Assembly: GCA_001632425.1 (NCBI GenBank)
Contig: KV425554.1
Span: forward strand, 677,341-741,340
Direction: 5' to 3'
From: Neolentinus lepideus HHB14362 ss-1
Taxonomy: Eukaryota > Basidiomycota > Agaricomycetes > Gloeophyllales > Gloeophyllaceae
DNA length: 64,000 nt
Shown here: positions 41,532 to 52,529 of the stretch, piece after piece
Numbering within the stretch: position 1 is the stretch's first letter
Layout of the letters: the number at the start of each line of letters is the position of its first letter
Program-made: the position numbers and the translations under genes
The notes under the pieces: model-generated
The model's input: only the letters and a program-made list of their open reading frames with translations
What the model was told of the DNA's origin: nothing
Database searches by the model: none

Positions 41532-43091
41532 ATGGACGCCATCCTAGACAACAGGTTGTACATCGGCAAGTGAGTACTGTGGCGTTGAAGTTGCGTGTGG
41601 CGCGAAGGACTGACCGCGTCGCAACATGCAGCCTAGCAGCAGCGAAGTCGCTGGCAGACCACCTAGAGCTCGGTATCACACACGTCCTCTCCGTATGTCC
41701 CGAATACCCCTCGAAAGGTCCCCGCCACCTCTGCATACCGGTGCAGGACTCGGAGTACGAGGATCTTCTCATTCATTTGCCCCGGGCGTGTCACTTCATA
41801 CGGACCGCTTTGGACGCGGGTGGTAAGGTCCTTGTGCACTGCGTCATGGGAATATCCAGAAGCGTCACCGTCGTGTGCGCGTTCCGTGAGTAGCCTGACG
41901 GTTTTAGAAGTCCTTTATACCTGGTGGCTTATGTTAAGATGATGATCGCGGCAGTCATGGAGACTCGTCATATGTCTTCTATAAATGCTCTATCTTATGT
42001 AAAGAAACGTGAGTATACCAGTTATGGTCTGCTGGGCATAGACTGACGACGATGCGGAATTTGGTCCAGGTCGGCCCCAGATCCACCCTAATTACGGGTT
42101 CATAAAACAACTCAAGGTTTTCGAGGAGACTGGCTACCGACCGTCATCCACGAACCCTATTTACGTTTCCTGGAAGCGGAGACAAGCACAAGACGTTACG
42201 AGCTACCTTAATGCTGTTCACGACACGATATCCATAATACCTGATAAACTCTACATTAGCAGGTGCGTACCGAAAATGCAGCCCTTGCATTATGCTTTTG
42301 TCACAACTGACCGTCATTTTTGTACCTTGAACAGCGAATTCCCTGACGACCCTACACAGGCACAATCGCTACTCTTAGACATGGGCATGACCCACATCCT
42401 CACGACACAGTCCGGTGAAATCTCTCCCAAACTCATCTCACCAGCTTCAGGTGTCCAGTTGCACCACCTCGACGCTAAAGAGTCGCGCCCCGAGACTCTA
42501 CTTCTATCCCTTCCTAATGCATGCAGTTATATCCGTGATGCCGTCTCGAATGCCGGTCAAGTACTCGTATGCTCATCTGCAGAGTGGAAAGCTGCGGTAA
42601 TTGTCTGCGCTTACCGTGCGTACCTTCATATAAGGCGCGCTTGTGGCCCATCTAATCTGTCTTAACACTCACACTAGTTATGTCATCTCGCCGTATTTCA
42701 CCGAGCCAGGCCACCTCTGTGCTTGAGAACGGTACGCTGATCGCCCTGCGTTCGTCATTATGGACTAACCATGTCGTGTCTACTAGCCCTTCCCCTGTTC
42801 AACCGGACACGGAATTTCTCAAAACATCTCGAGCTATTCGCAGCTTGTTCTTACCGTCCGACATCCGATCACCCCGCCGTGAAAGCTTACCTAAAAGAAA
42901 TTGGTGGCCACCGACCCTCGGGCAGCAGTAGCTCGTTGGGCATGGACGCTTGCACCGCGAAAGCGGGTGCTGCGGCGATTAACGCAATTGCGAGTGAGAT
43001 ACTGGGTGGCCACGGAATCGATGCGACCGCGTTCAACAAAACCATGGCAAGTATACAGCAGAGCAGGGGCGCGATTATCAGCCACGGATAG
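41532..43091 (+). CDS. Tandem dual-specificity phosphatase, second domain inactive
   Basis: Two DSP-type tyrosine phosphatase domains in one protein. The ATG at 41532 begins MDAILDNRLYIG. Domain 1 reads AAAKSLADHLELGITHVLSV, has the general-acid region VQDSEYEDLL, and a complete P-loop VHCVMGISRS (HCx5R, about 41838-41862). After a linker, domain 2 repeats the layout (ISIIPDKLYIS, DMGMTHILTTQS, LDAKES), but at the P-loop position it reads VCSSAEWKAA, lacking His and Arg, so it should be catalytically dead. A unique tail (SHPAVKAYLKEIGG-like, then Ala/Gly-rich) ends at TAG 43089-43091. Introns of 50-70 nt fall in equivalent places in the two halves (after CAF and CAY), supporting an internal duplication. 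Substrate unknown. Confidence 0.83.
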
Positions 43092-43645
43092 GCCAGACCT
43101 GCGGTGTAACGTGTTCCGAGTGTGTTGCCGTGCATCGTGGCACCTTAATGCAGCGGCGCCGGTAGCCGTGTATAATAGAGTGGTGCCTTCGTCTTCGCTT
43201 TGCTCATCGGGACGATTGCTACGTATAGCTCGGAATATTCTTCTTGTAGCTAGGTTGGAATGGATCGTTTGGCTTTAGCGTTAGCAAAGTATGTAGGCAT
43301 CACAGGACAGGGATATTTGACAAGTATCAATTCAATTCAATCTCATCCCATCTCGTCTCACATCGTAATCGATTGATCACTGCTACCGGAGGTATATTAA
43401 GTACTAACGAGGGTCCACACCGCAAGGATTGCCTACCGCGTGATAATGTCATAAAGTTACACTGCCTCCCGAAGGTCTGGCTTCCGGCCCAGCTTCAAGC
43501 CCAGGGCCGAAATTATAAATGTGCTCCAGCTGACAGAACATCTTTCTGCAACTTGGAGCACTGGCGCCGAAGACAACCGAATATCTGTCAGTTAGTTAGC
43601 CATGCGCCTGTCATAGCCGTATATCTTATTTGGTTGCCATTAGCT
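43092..43645. other. Intergenic, phosphatase 3' flank
   Basis: An open frame continues upstream of the next gene's ATG, but its N-terminal part lacks family-like sequence. TCTCATCCCATCTCGTCTCACATC repeats near 43338-43364 are pyrimidine-rich, as often seen near fungal transcription starts. Confidence 0.45.
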
Positions 43646-44140
43646 ATGTGTCTCGACTCGCAGTCGCTTTACGCCATCCTACAGCCTCGGAAGGACGGCT
43701 TCTCTTGGAACTGGGCGTTCTTGCTGCCTGGACCGGAACCTACTGCTAGGCTGTGGCATGCCACGTACGACAACCCAGAGAATACATGGCAGTACAAGAC
43801 ACGAGAGGATGAGGCGGACAAGATCCTCGCAGATCGCATTGTACTAGCAATGAGGCTCGCAGATCTAACTGTTCTCGGAACCTATCCCGAGGTTGTTGAC
43901 AGCATAGATGCTGTTCTCAAGCAAGTACCTGTGGTCGAGAACCCCGTTCAGCGGGATGAATTCTCGAGCCGGGTCTGGTTTATGAATGGAGTGGCGGCAT
44001 TGGATGAGGCGGGTCACATTCAATGCGACTCCGTCAATACATTGGAGAAGGAGATCCGGAACCATGCACTATTGGCAACGGAGAAGTATATCTACCGAAT
44101 CAAAGAGATGACTTATATCACATCGGAGCACTGTTCGTAA
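43646..44140 (+). CDS. DUF6914-like small protein
   Basis: Single exon from the ATG at 43646; an in-frame ATG-less upstream extension is possible. The pattern resembles the fungal DUF6914 family, an uncharacterised group expanded in Agaricomycetes: SLYAILQPRKDGFSWNWAFLLPG, LWHATYDNPENTWQY, then RIVLAMRLADLTVLGTYPEV, VDSIDAVLKQVPV, FSSRVWFMNGVAALDEAG, and a Cys-Ser at the end. No catalytic residue or function is known. About 164 aa, complete. Confidence 0.7.
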   Translation: MCLDSQSLYAILQPRKDGFSWNWAFLLPGPEPTARLWHATYDNPENTWQYKTREDEADKILADRIVLAMRLADLTVLGTYPEVVDSIDAVLKQVPVVENPVQRDEFSSRVWFMNGVAALDEAGHIQCDSVNTLEKEIRNHALLATEKYIYRIKEMTYITSEHCS

Positions 44141-44440
44141 TCAATAATGTTTAAACTCCTTGATGAATTTGAAGACAGGGAGTTTGATATAAAGGTAAGT
44201 TCAAGTTATGCCAAAGCTTTCGCTGAGTCTAGGTGTGGCTGACCTGGCTGGCCTCCGAGGTCCCCTCAGCGACACCGATCGCAAGCTTTCGAAGATGCCT
44301 TGGAACTTGAGACCTAAAGTCGCAGTTAACGTTCAGTTTGTCCTGCAGGCGTGCCTACAAGCAAACTCCAGCTAAGTAGTTTCTCGTTGTGATCCTCGGT
44401 CCAATTGCATTGTCCGGTAGCTATCTCAATCTTGTACCAC

Positions 44441-47400
44441 TCATGCCGGTATCGTACCGTACAGACGACCATCCCGGCTGCTCGCACCGATAGTGAACGT
44501 GATAGTATCACTAGGCTTGACCCATCCTTGAGCCACAACATCCCAAATTGACAGATCATACCGATTAAGAGTGATAGTCGCTGTCTGGGTCTCGCCGGGA
44601 GCAAGGTTAAGGTTCGTGAAACCCTTCAGGACTGATGGGGGCTCCGACGCCGAAGCCGGAAAATGGACATAAAGCTGGGGAATCTGCGACAAAGGTTAAA
44701 CACAGAGCAAGACTGTCTTTTAGTCATATTCCTTACCTCGCCACCGTAGTATGAACCCGTGTTCGTTACCTTGAAGGACACGACATATAGGGGTGTATGT
44801 AACCTGATCGAATTCTTGAAGGATTCGCCATTTTATGTGCATCGCACTCACCATAACGCTGTGGTCGATCCGATACCCAACGGGTTTGGCAGCCCAGCTT
44901 CCCAATTATTGATGAGTTCCGTATCGTACGAGTCGTAATTGGGAACCGTCGAGATACTCAAACCCGAGTATTCGAAGGTGGTGTAGCTCATTCCGAACCC
45001 GAACTCGTATCTGGGAGTGATGCCCATAGCGTCGAACCAACGATAATCGATGAATAATCTGAAGGCGAAACAGTGTTATAGAGTGGTATCCACGATAGCA
45101 TCGAAACACAGACCCTTGAGTATAATTGATGCTCAATATATCCTGTGGGTAGCCACCCAGGACTAGTTGAGATGGGTAATCAGAAGCATTCCGAGCAATC
45201 GTGTACGGAAGTCTGCCCGATGGGGTCCATGAGCCGTACAGAATATCCACCAAAGAGTTGCCAACTTCTTGTCCCGGAACGCCCGCCCACAATACCTGCC
45301 CGGCAGCCTTCAAAAACAATATCAAGTTATCGGCTACGTCAACGTACCGCAGTGATATTGGGATGGTCGATCCAAGGCTCGATTATCAATGGTCCTACAC
45401 TGTGAGTCACAACAATAGTGTTGTTATTATTCGCAGCCACAGTCAGGATCAACTCGTCGCCTCCGTGCCAGGCAGTCAAGTTCCTCCTACAGTTACGACT
45501 CAGAGATAGAAGGGATTACGATAGGCTGCTCGCAAGCCTACCTGTCTCCTTCGTTTCCGTCCACGTCGATATATCCCTCACCGGAGTCGGAGTTGACGAA
45601 CACAATAGCAAGCTGCTGCCCAGTGACCGCCGTCGCGACACCTGCGTAGTCGAAATCCTCAAGGAACCAGGATACGAGGGTGTGGTCAAGTCGCGCCCGC
45701 GCTTGGATGGCCTCCAATGGCTGCGACGCAGTCAGGACCGTGTCTTTAGTTACGGGAATTGGATAAGACGTACGGATATCAGCCAGGGGAAATTGTCCGA
45801 ACTGGCAAAGGTCCCGTATCAGAAGACATCAAAGGAACGAAGGCTACGCACCCGGATCCCCAGCCCATGGCCAACACTCCATCATCTCCGCCTCGATCGG
45901 GGTACCCATTGGGACCCCGCAGGTCAGGGCCTGCATCAGAACCTATGTACTGCATCGTCATGCCGTAGGCCACTAGCTTCGACAGTGTACCACGTACCAA
46001 CCATCACCAAGCTCCGTACACCCTTCAGCGGCAGTGTGTTCTCTACGTTCTTAAGAAGAATCGTACTAGCTGCACCGATTTCCCGTACAATCGTGTAGTG
46101 ATCGGCCTGCATTGCCAACACATCACTTTCAGAAAATGTAGCTCAACGTGCCAGTATAACTCACCATAACATCAACGCGCTCATTCGTTGCAGGATCGGT
46201 GATATTGAACGCATTAAAGTTCGTCGGCGGGAAAGTGGGAGAGTCTTGCCCGAGCAGGTACCATCCAGCAAGAATGCGGGTGGCCATATCATTCAGTCTG
46301 TCCATTGAGATGGTGCCGTTCTCGACGAATGTCGTGAGGTTCCCTCCGAAGTACGAAGAGTTGGTGCCAAAGTTGATATCTCCCGGCATGGTCATCTATG
46401 GGAATTACGACCTGGTCAGAATAAGGGCAATGATGGCCATAACGTAATGCAAACATCGAGTCCGGCAGTAGCACCCATCGTGGAGCGAGTGGCTGCCCAG
46501 TCGGACATGACATCTGGTACATCGATAAATGAATCAACATAATGAGTAACAGCGATGCAATACACGTACATCCTTGAAAGCCGAACTCCATCTTCAGGAT
46601 CTGATTCAGCGTCTTGTCGTTCTCGCACGCGTAAGTACCATTAATGAGGTCTACAGTCCAGGAGACGTTAGTAGCCCATTCATTATAGAGAAGAAGGTAT
46701 AGACCCACCGTAGCTGCACATCACACTCGCGACTCCAGCCATGACGCTTCTCATGAATGGATGAGCATAGATTTCGTGCTCAGTGCGATCATCAACGGTA
46801 TTGGATTCTTGCGTACGGTCAAACTCTTGTTCACTGCAATCCAGTTAATGATAGATGAGCACAAAAATGTAACGGCAGTCCTACTTGTTGATGTAATGCT
46901 TCGCGCAACCTTGCACACCCGCTTGTTGCATACCCAATATCGTCTCATATGCAGCTTCTCCAGCAAGGAAGGGGTCTGCACCAAATCCCTCCCAGTTCCT
47001 TCCACCTACATTCAATACTATTCATGGAATGTTTTCTCTGGAGTTTCGCAAACATTTTACCTTGGGCGTTCTTCCCCATATTCATCATCGGACCGAGCTG
47101 AACATTAACGCCCTTTCCGACAAATTCTTGACCCATATAAAGCCCACGTAGGCGTATCATAGCACGGTTCCATCTGGCAAGCACATGAGAAACATGTTCA
47201 CTACAAGTAGAAGTAGACGCACGTCGCAGCAGTGTTGATGCCAGCAGGGAAAGCAGTCACGAAATCGGCGTATCGGACACCAAGTGGGGAGTCCTGCACC
47301 ATGCATCGTGTAAGACAGAGCCGTAGACTTGTCATCATGCTTCATACCATTAGACAAAGCCCTGGCCAACCACGTCCCTCGATTGGATATACGGGTGCAA

Positions 47401-47808
47401 TATTACCCACGCATCTTGTGGTTGGGTATACACCAGTTGTCACGTTAACCTTCTCTTCCAAAGTGAAGTTGGCAACCTAGAGAATGATGTGAATAACACG
47501 GAGTAGACACCAGTGATGTATCACACCTTTACTGCGGCCTTTTCCAGTGCAATCTCCCAGGCCGGTCCAAAATCTGGGACGACCTGTGGGTCGGGGCTAA
47601 CAGGCGGCGGATTGCTGGGCGCAGCGCTGGGAAATATTCCTGGGATAGGCGGAGGGTCACTAGGAGTAGGGATCGGCGTGAAGGCAACGGGAGATACTGG
47701 GATAGTATAGTATGTCGACAGTGTCGAAGGAGCCGGATAAGACGCGTTGACCTGTGCTACAGCAAGGGCCGGGAGTAGCGCCAACAGAGCTCCGAGCACG
47801 AAGGGCAT
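44441..47808 (-). CDS. Secreted GH3 beta-glucosidase
   Basis: Extracellular glycoside hydrolase family 3 enzyme that releases glucose from cello-oligosaccharides and related beta-glucosides. The ATG at 47808 starts a signal peptide ([19 protein letters not shown]). A Pro/Ser-rich linker ([14 protein letters not shown]) follows, then the GH3 N-domain: [67 protein letters not shown]. The nucleophile Asp is in [11 protein letters not shown] near 46500. The C-domain begins around [10 protein letters not shown] and contains [16 protein letters not shown]. The end has a fibronectin-III-like module ([19 protein letters not shown]). The gene is split by more than ten 50-60 nt introns. Neighbouring regulator and anchored phosphatase genes fit an accessory nutrient-acquisition region, but no operon logic applies. 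Confidence 0.93.
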
Positions 47809-48477
47809 ATTGACTAGTCGCCTAAGGCCACCACCGGGAGAGGGAGTATCGACAAGCATGCCTTCAACGGTATGTAGCCCTTGCGGCCTTCCGTTGTTCT
47901 GCAGGTGCAGTAAAATACCTGTATATAAGCCATGGATCGCGATCTTCTTTACCGAACCTGAGTAGTTTCTCAGCAAACGTCGTACTGGACATAAATCAGG
48001 GGAAAAGAAGGTGAGTATCGTATACCACAGGATGCAGACTGCTTAACCAAATATATGGCGGAGCCTATCAGAAGGCGAGGCACGGTGGGATGCCGTACAG
48101 AAGCTTCAAATATGGGGTCACTGGGAGGACATATGTCGGAGTAAGTCGTGTCGCAAACAGCAAAACAAGAAGGATCGGGCTCAACCCTCCGAGACAACAC
48201 CGCTAAAACTGGATTTAGATATATGATCCACTAAACATAGGCTCGGAGATAGAAAGAGGGCCGTTTCGTGACAGTGAAAGTCGAGATTAGACTGAAGAGT
48301 GGTTGTATGGTCCTATGAAGAAACGGGCTAACTCTCAGGAGATCATTCGAATTGAGTGGTGAAAAGCTTGTAGGATGGTGAATAGCAGCTTCATATAGTG
48401 AATACGACATTAGACAACCTGTAAAAAGACCAGCACTTCGAAAAAAGGGGGACATGTTGAGAAGAAACAGCACCTTA
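47809..48477. promoter_or_regulatory. Beta-glucosidase promoter region
   Basis: Contains a - strand TATA box, CTTATATAC (complement of about 47921-47929), about 115 bp upstream of the ATG. The rest shows no supported gene; the transcription-factor gene ends at 48478. Confidence 0.5.
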
Positions 48478-51400
48478 TCACGCAGTGGGATCATCCTCGA
48501 ACTGAACCTGCTGCTGAGACCCATCCAGTAAACCCGTGTCTCGGAACAACGACGCCCACTGCCACTCCGACCCTGAACCGTCTGGAGGCAGACCGAATAA
48601 CGATGATATGTCCGTCGTACCAGTGACAGCAGCACCCGTCACCTCGAGTATGGGTGCCTGGGGTGTTGGGAGATTAGTGAAAAGTTGCGACGGGATAGAC
48701 TCCGTCGTCGCTGAAGAAAACCAGGAGTCCTGTTCCTGGATTGGCCACCGAAGACTGGGCATATAGCTCTCGAATGGGGGTGGCAGAGAAGTGGTACCCG
48801 AAACTCCAAGGTTCTGCGGCGGGCTGTCGACTGACTGCATTACTGAATGAATATGGTTAGGAGTGGGCGAGACAATGCCTTCCATTGACTGCGCATCGGC
48901 TTTCTCTGTAGGAGGTTGGAACAAAACTGGCGTCGGTATCACAAATGTCTTTCCACCAAACAAAGCTAGTTCGTCAGGGCCCTCAGACTTGTCCGTTTGG
49001 CCAGAAGAACTGGAGCCAAGCAGACTCGGGGATGGGGCCTTACTATGCGACTCGAAATAGACTCTGTGGGCCCGTTCCTTAAGCTTGCGTAGTATAACCT
49101 GTACAAGATAATAAGAGCAAACTATGGAAGGGATCTGAAAGGACGCTCTTACCAGGGCCCTGAAAGCTCGTGGATTCTTGTGAGCAGTCGATTCGAAGAA
49201 ATCCATAGCACGATTCAGCTCGATGAAAGCGGTGGTAGCGATCCCCGAGTGTGGGGTGCGAGACACAACAAAGCCAACGATGAGCTACGTGTGATGGTCA
49301 TATGAGCAATTAAGTGATATAGCATCACGTCGTCGGGCTTACCGCGCCTGTAAAAGCATGTGTCCAGAACGAAGTCAATCGTATGAACATTTCCGGTAGT
49401 CGGTTGTAAAAGTGTATGCTTGACGCAATCTGTGCAGAGGCACATCGATAGGCGGTGAGGTAGGACGGGGCATATGGACTTCGGAACGGATTCATTGGAT
49501 GATCAAGGACTGCCTGTGCACTTTTGATAGGTAATCAGGACTATGAAGTATGGCTTTGTATCCAAAAGGACTCACAAGAAGCTGCGATGTATGAACATCA
49601 GAGCTAGAACCATTCTGTTTCAGTTGATACGTTATATCATGATAGAAGGTCCTCAACTATTCAGTCGGAACTGTGACAGCAGGTACGCTCGCGCAATGCT
49701 GGAAGGTCTTTCCCGCTCTTCAGGATCCACTAAGAACCTGTAATTCTTTGGAGTAGGCAGTTGCAGTATCTTCGCATCCAGTTCGAGTAATGTCTTGTAG
49801 TCGGGCCCATTGGCCTTGGCCATCTGTTCGGCCACGGGCAACATGCAATTCTTCATAATGTGGAATCGACATCTCTGATCTAACAAACGTTCAGAACGTT
49901 GGGACTGACATAGCAGCTATGGTAATCTTACAGCCCATTTGCGGTTTACCGTCCTCGTCGATTGTTTGATCGGTATCTTCAGGAAACTCGCAGTCCACGA
50001 AAACTAGAGGACATGCTGGCGGTCTACCTGTGTGCAGGGACTGGACAAGTAAGACATAGGATTGTCATTGTAACTCATACATCGGGGTTCATTACATGAA
50101 GGCTGCACTTACGAGGAAGCCGTCTGCTGCCATCATAGACCAAAAAGTATTTCTTCGCTTCTCGACAGTTTTCGAATCAAGACCCCATCGTGCGCAGTCT
50201 CGGTCTACAAATCATGAGTGACGGAAGGTGAGACGATTTAGGTAGTTCACTCACGAAGACCAATCTGTACGTCGGAGTAACGAATACAGCTCAGTCGCAC
50301 AGATAGATTCCTTTAAACGTGACTCACGCTTTGTGCTAGTTTGACACTTAATGCCGTCAGGGACCACGCGCTATCCAGACTAGCTTTCGTGCCAGACATA
50401 TGATGATACGCACTCATCATTGCCACACCTTGGACGGTCTCAAGCAAAGGAGCGTCCATCAGCGAGCGTAAAGACATTGCGGCGCGGCCCAGTCGAAAAT
50501 ACTTCTCTGCCTCAGCATTTGCAGGTGGCAATGTCATGTCCATGAGCGCTCCAAGAGCGAAAATGAAATACAGCACGCCGAGTCTGTGTGGGTTAGCCTC
50601 GCTATTGTCGTTCGGGCTATACTTAGGTCTGCCTCTTTCTTTGTAGATTTTATAGATGGGGGCCATGTAGTCGTTCACGACCTCATTGCGACTGACTGCC
50701 GAGAGGAACCATTGAGCGTGTTCGAAATATGCCTCGCATAATGCCCAAGCACCTAAACGAAGAATATTTAGAATACTGAATTACCATCCCTGTGGGATAC
50801 CACGCACGCATTTGAGGCGGAAGTTCTGTCCAAACCAATTCATGGACGGCGTCGCGCACAGTTTCCGGCAAGAAACTGGTATGGTCATCGTGTTCTGAAT
50901 CGTCCCATCCAAGGCTGGCCTGTCATCGCTTCAATATGTTCATGGACCAATGTCATTTCAGTAATCACACATACAACGAGCATTGTCTATCAACGTCTTA
51001 GCGAACACCAATTTGAATATCAGGCAGACGACCTACCTCTGATCCGGCTGATCCTCCAAAGTATTTCGCTTCTCCTTGGACTCCGATCGTCAAAGTTCCA
51101 AATGCATCCAAGGAACGTTCAACTGCAGTATTGTCGCTCTCTTGAGGCTGAGAGGTCATAGCTTCCTTCTCAGGCCAAAACTTAATCTCTAGAAGCTCTT
51201 CGCAAAGCAACGGGTGTCTCTCATTCGATTGGTTGCTGTGAGACACAGCTAGGCCATCCTCCAATTGATGGATTCGGTGGGACATTTCGGTGATCTTCCT
51301 ATGAAGATCCTTCGTGTCCGCCAGAATGAACCTATGCAACTCATAAGATCAGAACCAAGTCGCGGGACTGTCGACCTACCTAGATCCTTGTCCGGCAGAT

Positions 51401-51632
51401 AAGGTGCCTGAGCTCCCATGAGCATCCCGAAACCAATTCCTTGCAATTCAACTCGCCATTTGGACAGATATTTGGACAGCCTCGTCGCTCACAGGACCCA
51501 CACGGTACCTTCTTGTCGCATTTGAGCTTTAATCTTGACAAATATCGAAACTGTAAGATTCCCGTCTCGAGCGGGCATCGGACGTCACACGTCTTACCGC
51601 TTACACTCGGCACACGATATTTCACCCTTCAT
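48478..51632 (-). CDS. Zn2Cys6 fungal transcription factor
   Basis: DNA-binding regulator with a Gal4-type zinc cluster. The ATG at 51632 begins MKGEISCAECKR, joined across an intron to LKLKCDKKVPCGSCERRGC and then CPNG, giving the C-x2-C...C-x2-C arrangement. Next is a coiled region (DTKDLHRKITEMSHRIHQLEDGL), then a fungal-specific transcription factor middle domain in many exons (VHELVWTELPPQMRAWYP, LGVLYFIFALGALMD, GVAMMSAYHHM). The C-terminal part is Ser/Pro/Thr-rich and ends LFGLPPDGSGSEWQWASLF before the acidic tail DDPTA. Target genes unknown. It is adjacent to the beta-glucosidase gene, and regulation of that gene is only a guess. At least ten introns. Confidence 0.9.
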
Positions 51633-52529
51633 TCTCTTGATTATCAGCTCTTCATCGTGGTTGCTGCTGCTTTTGCGAGTGCCCCGTAAGGAAGACCTTC
51701 GACTTGTGTCTGGAGGCATGATTGCCCGGCGAGGTAACTGTTAGATAACCGTTCTCGGTTCCGTTTATGCCTGGGTAGTTGGGTTATGGGTCGAGATCGG
51801 ATTTACTGGCGTCGTAGATAGTAACGAAGAGAAATCAGCGTTCCTATATGCCATTATACATGTCGGCGGCAAACAGCCACGAATTGGGGCGGCATGCGCA
51901 GCTTTGATGGCACGTGAGTAAGCCAGCGCTTACACGATCGCTCTCGCTGAGACAAGGTATGCACAATCTCTTGTGAATATGAATGCCTTGTGGGTCCGTT
52001 TTCACGGTTGTTTGGACGCTGAGCCAAGGACCCTGATTATCTACGGACCAGTATGAATTGTCTCCTGCCTTTAGGCGTATCCAGTCCAGATCACTTAGAA
52101 GGCTCGACCTATTGAGAGATACAATCCTATAGGAGAGTACTGGGGTGTGCAGAGAGCTACGTGTATGTCGTAGCGAACAGAGAGAGCTGAATATGCAGTG
52201 ACCCGACATGTGCCTGAGCCCAGAGGCTGGAGAACAAAAACGAGGCACCCGACATATAATTTACAATTGCAATACTTAAATATCATGGCCTGCAGGAAGA
52301 GGAAAAATTTGGCCACTACGGTGCACAAATGGGGACCGAGCCCTAGTTAGATTGGTAATTTTCTCCTTATGCAGCTGAACGAGGAAGGGGTGCATGCGAG
52401 ACGGGCTTAGCAAAGAAGAGTCGCGCGGATATGTATACGTCCGAATGACGCAAATGCTGATTGGGTGCTTCAAACCAAAGTATATTTTTTTGTGTGTAAA
52501 TGAATTATATAGATGCGCTAACGTTATGA
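51633..52529. other. Intergenic, no supported gene
   Basis: 897 bp with short unsupported frames. It is the promoter side of the transcription factor and the 3' flank of the glycosyltransferase. Confidence 0.5.
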
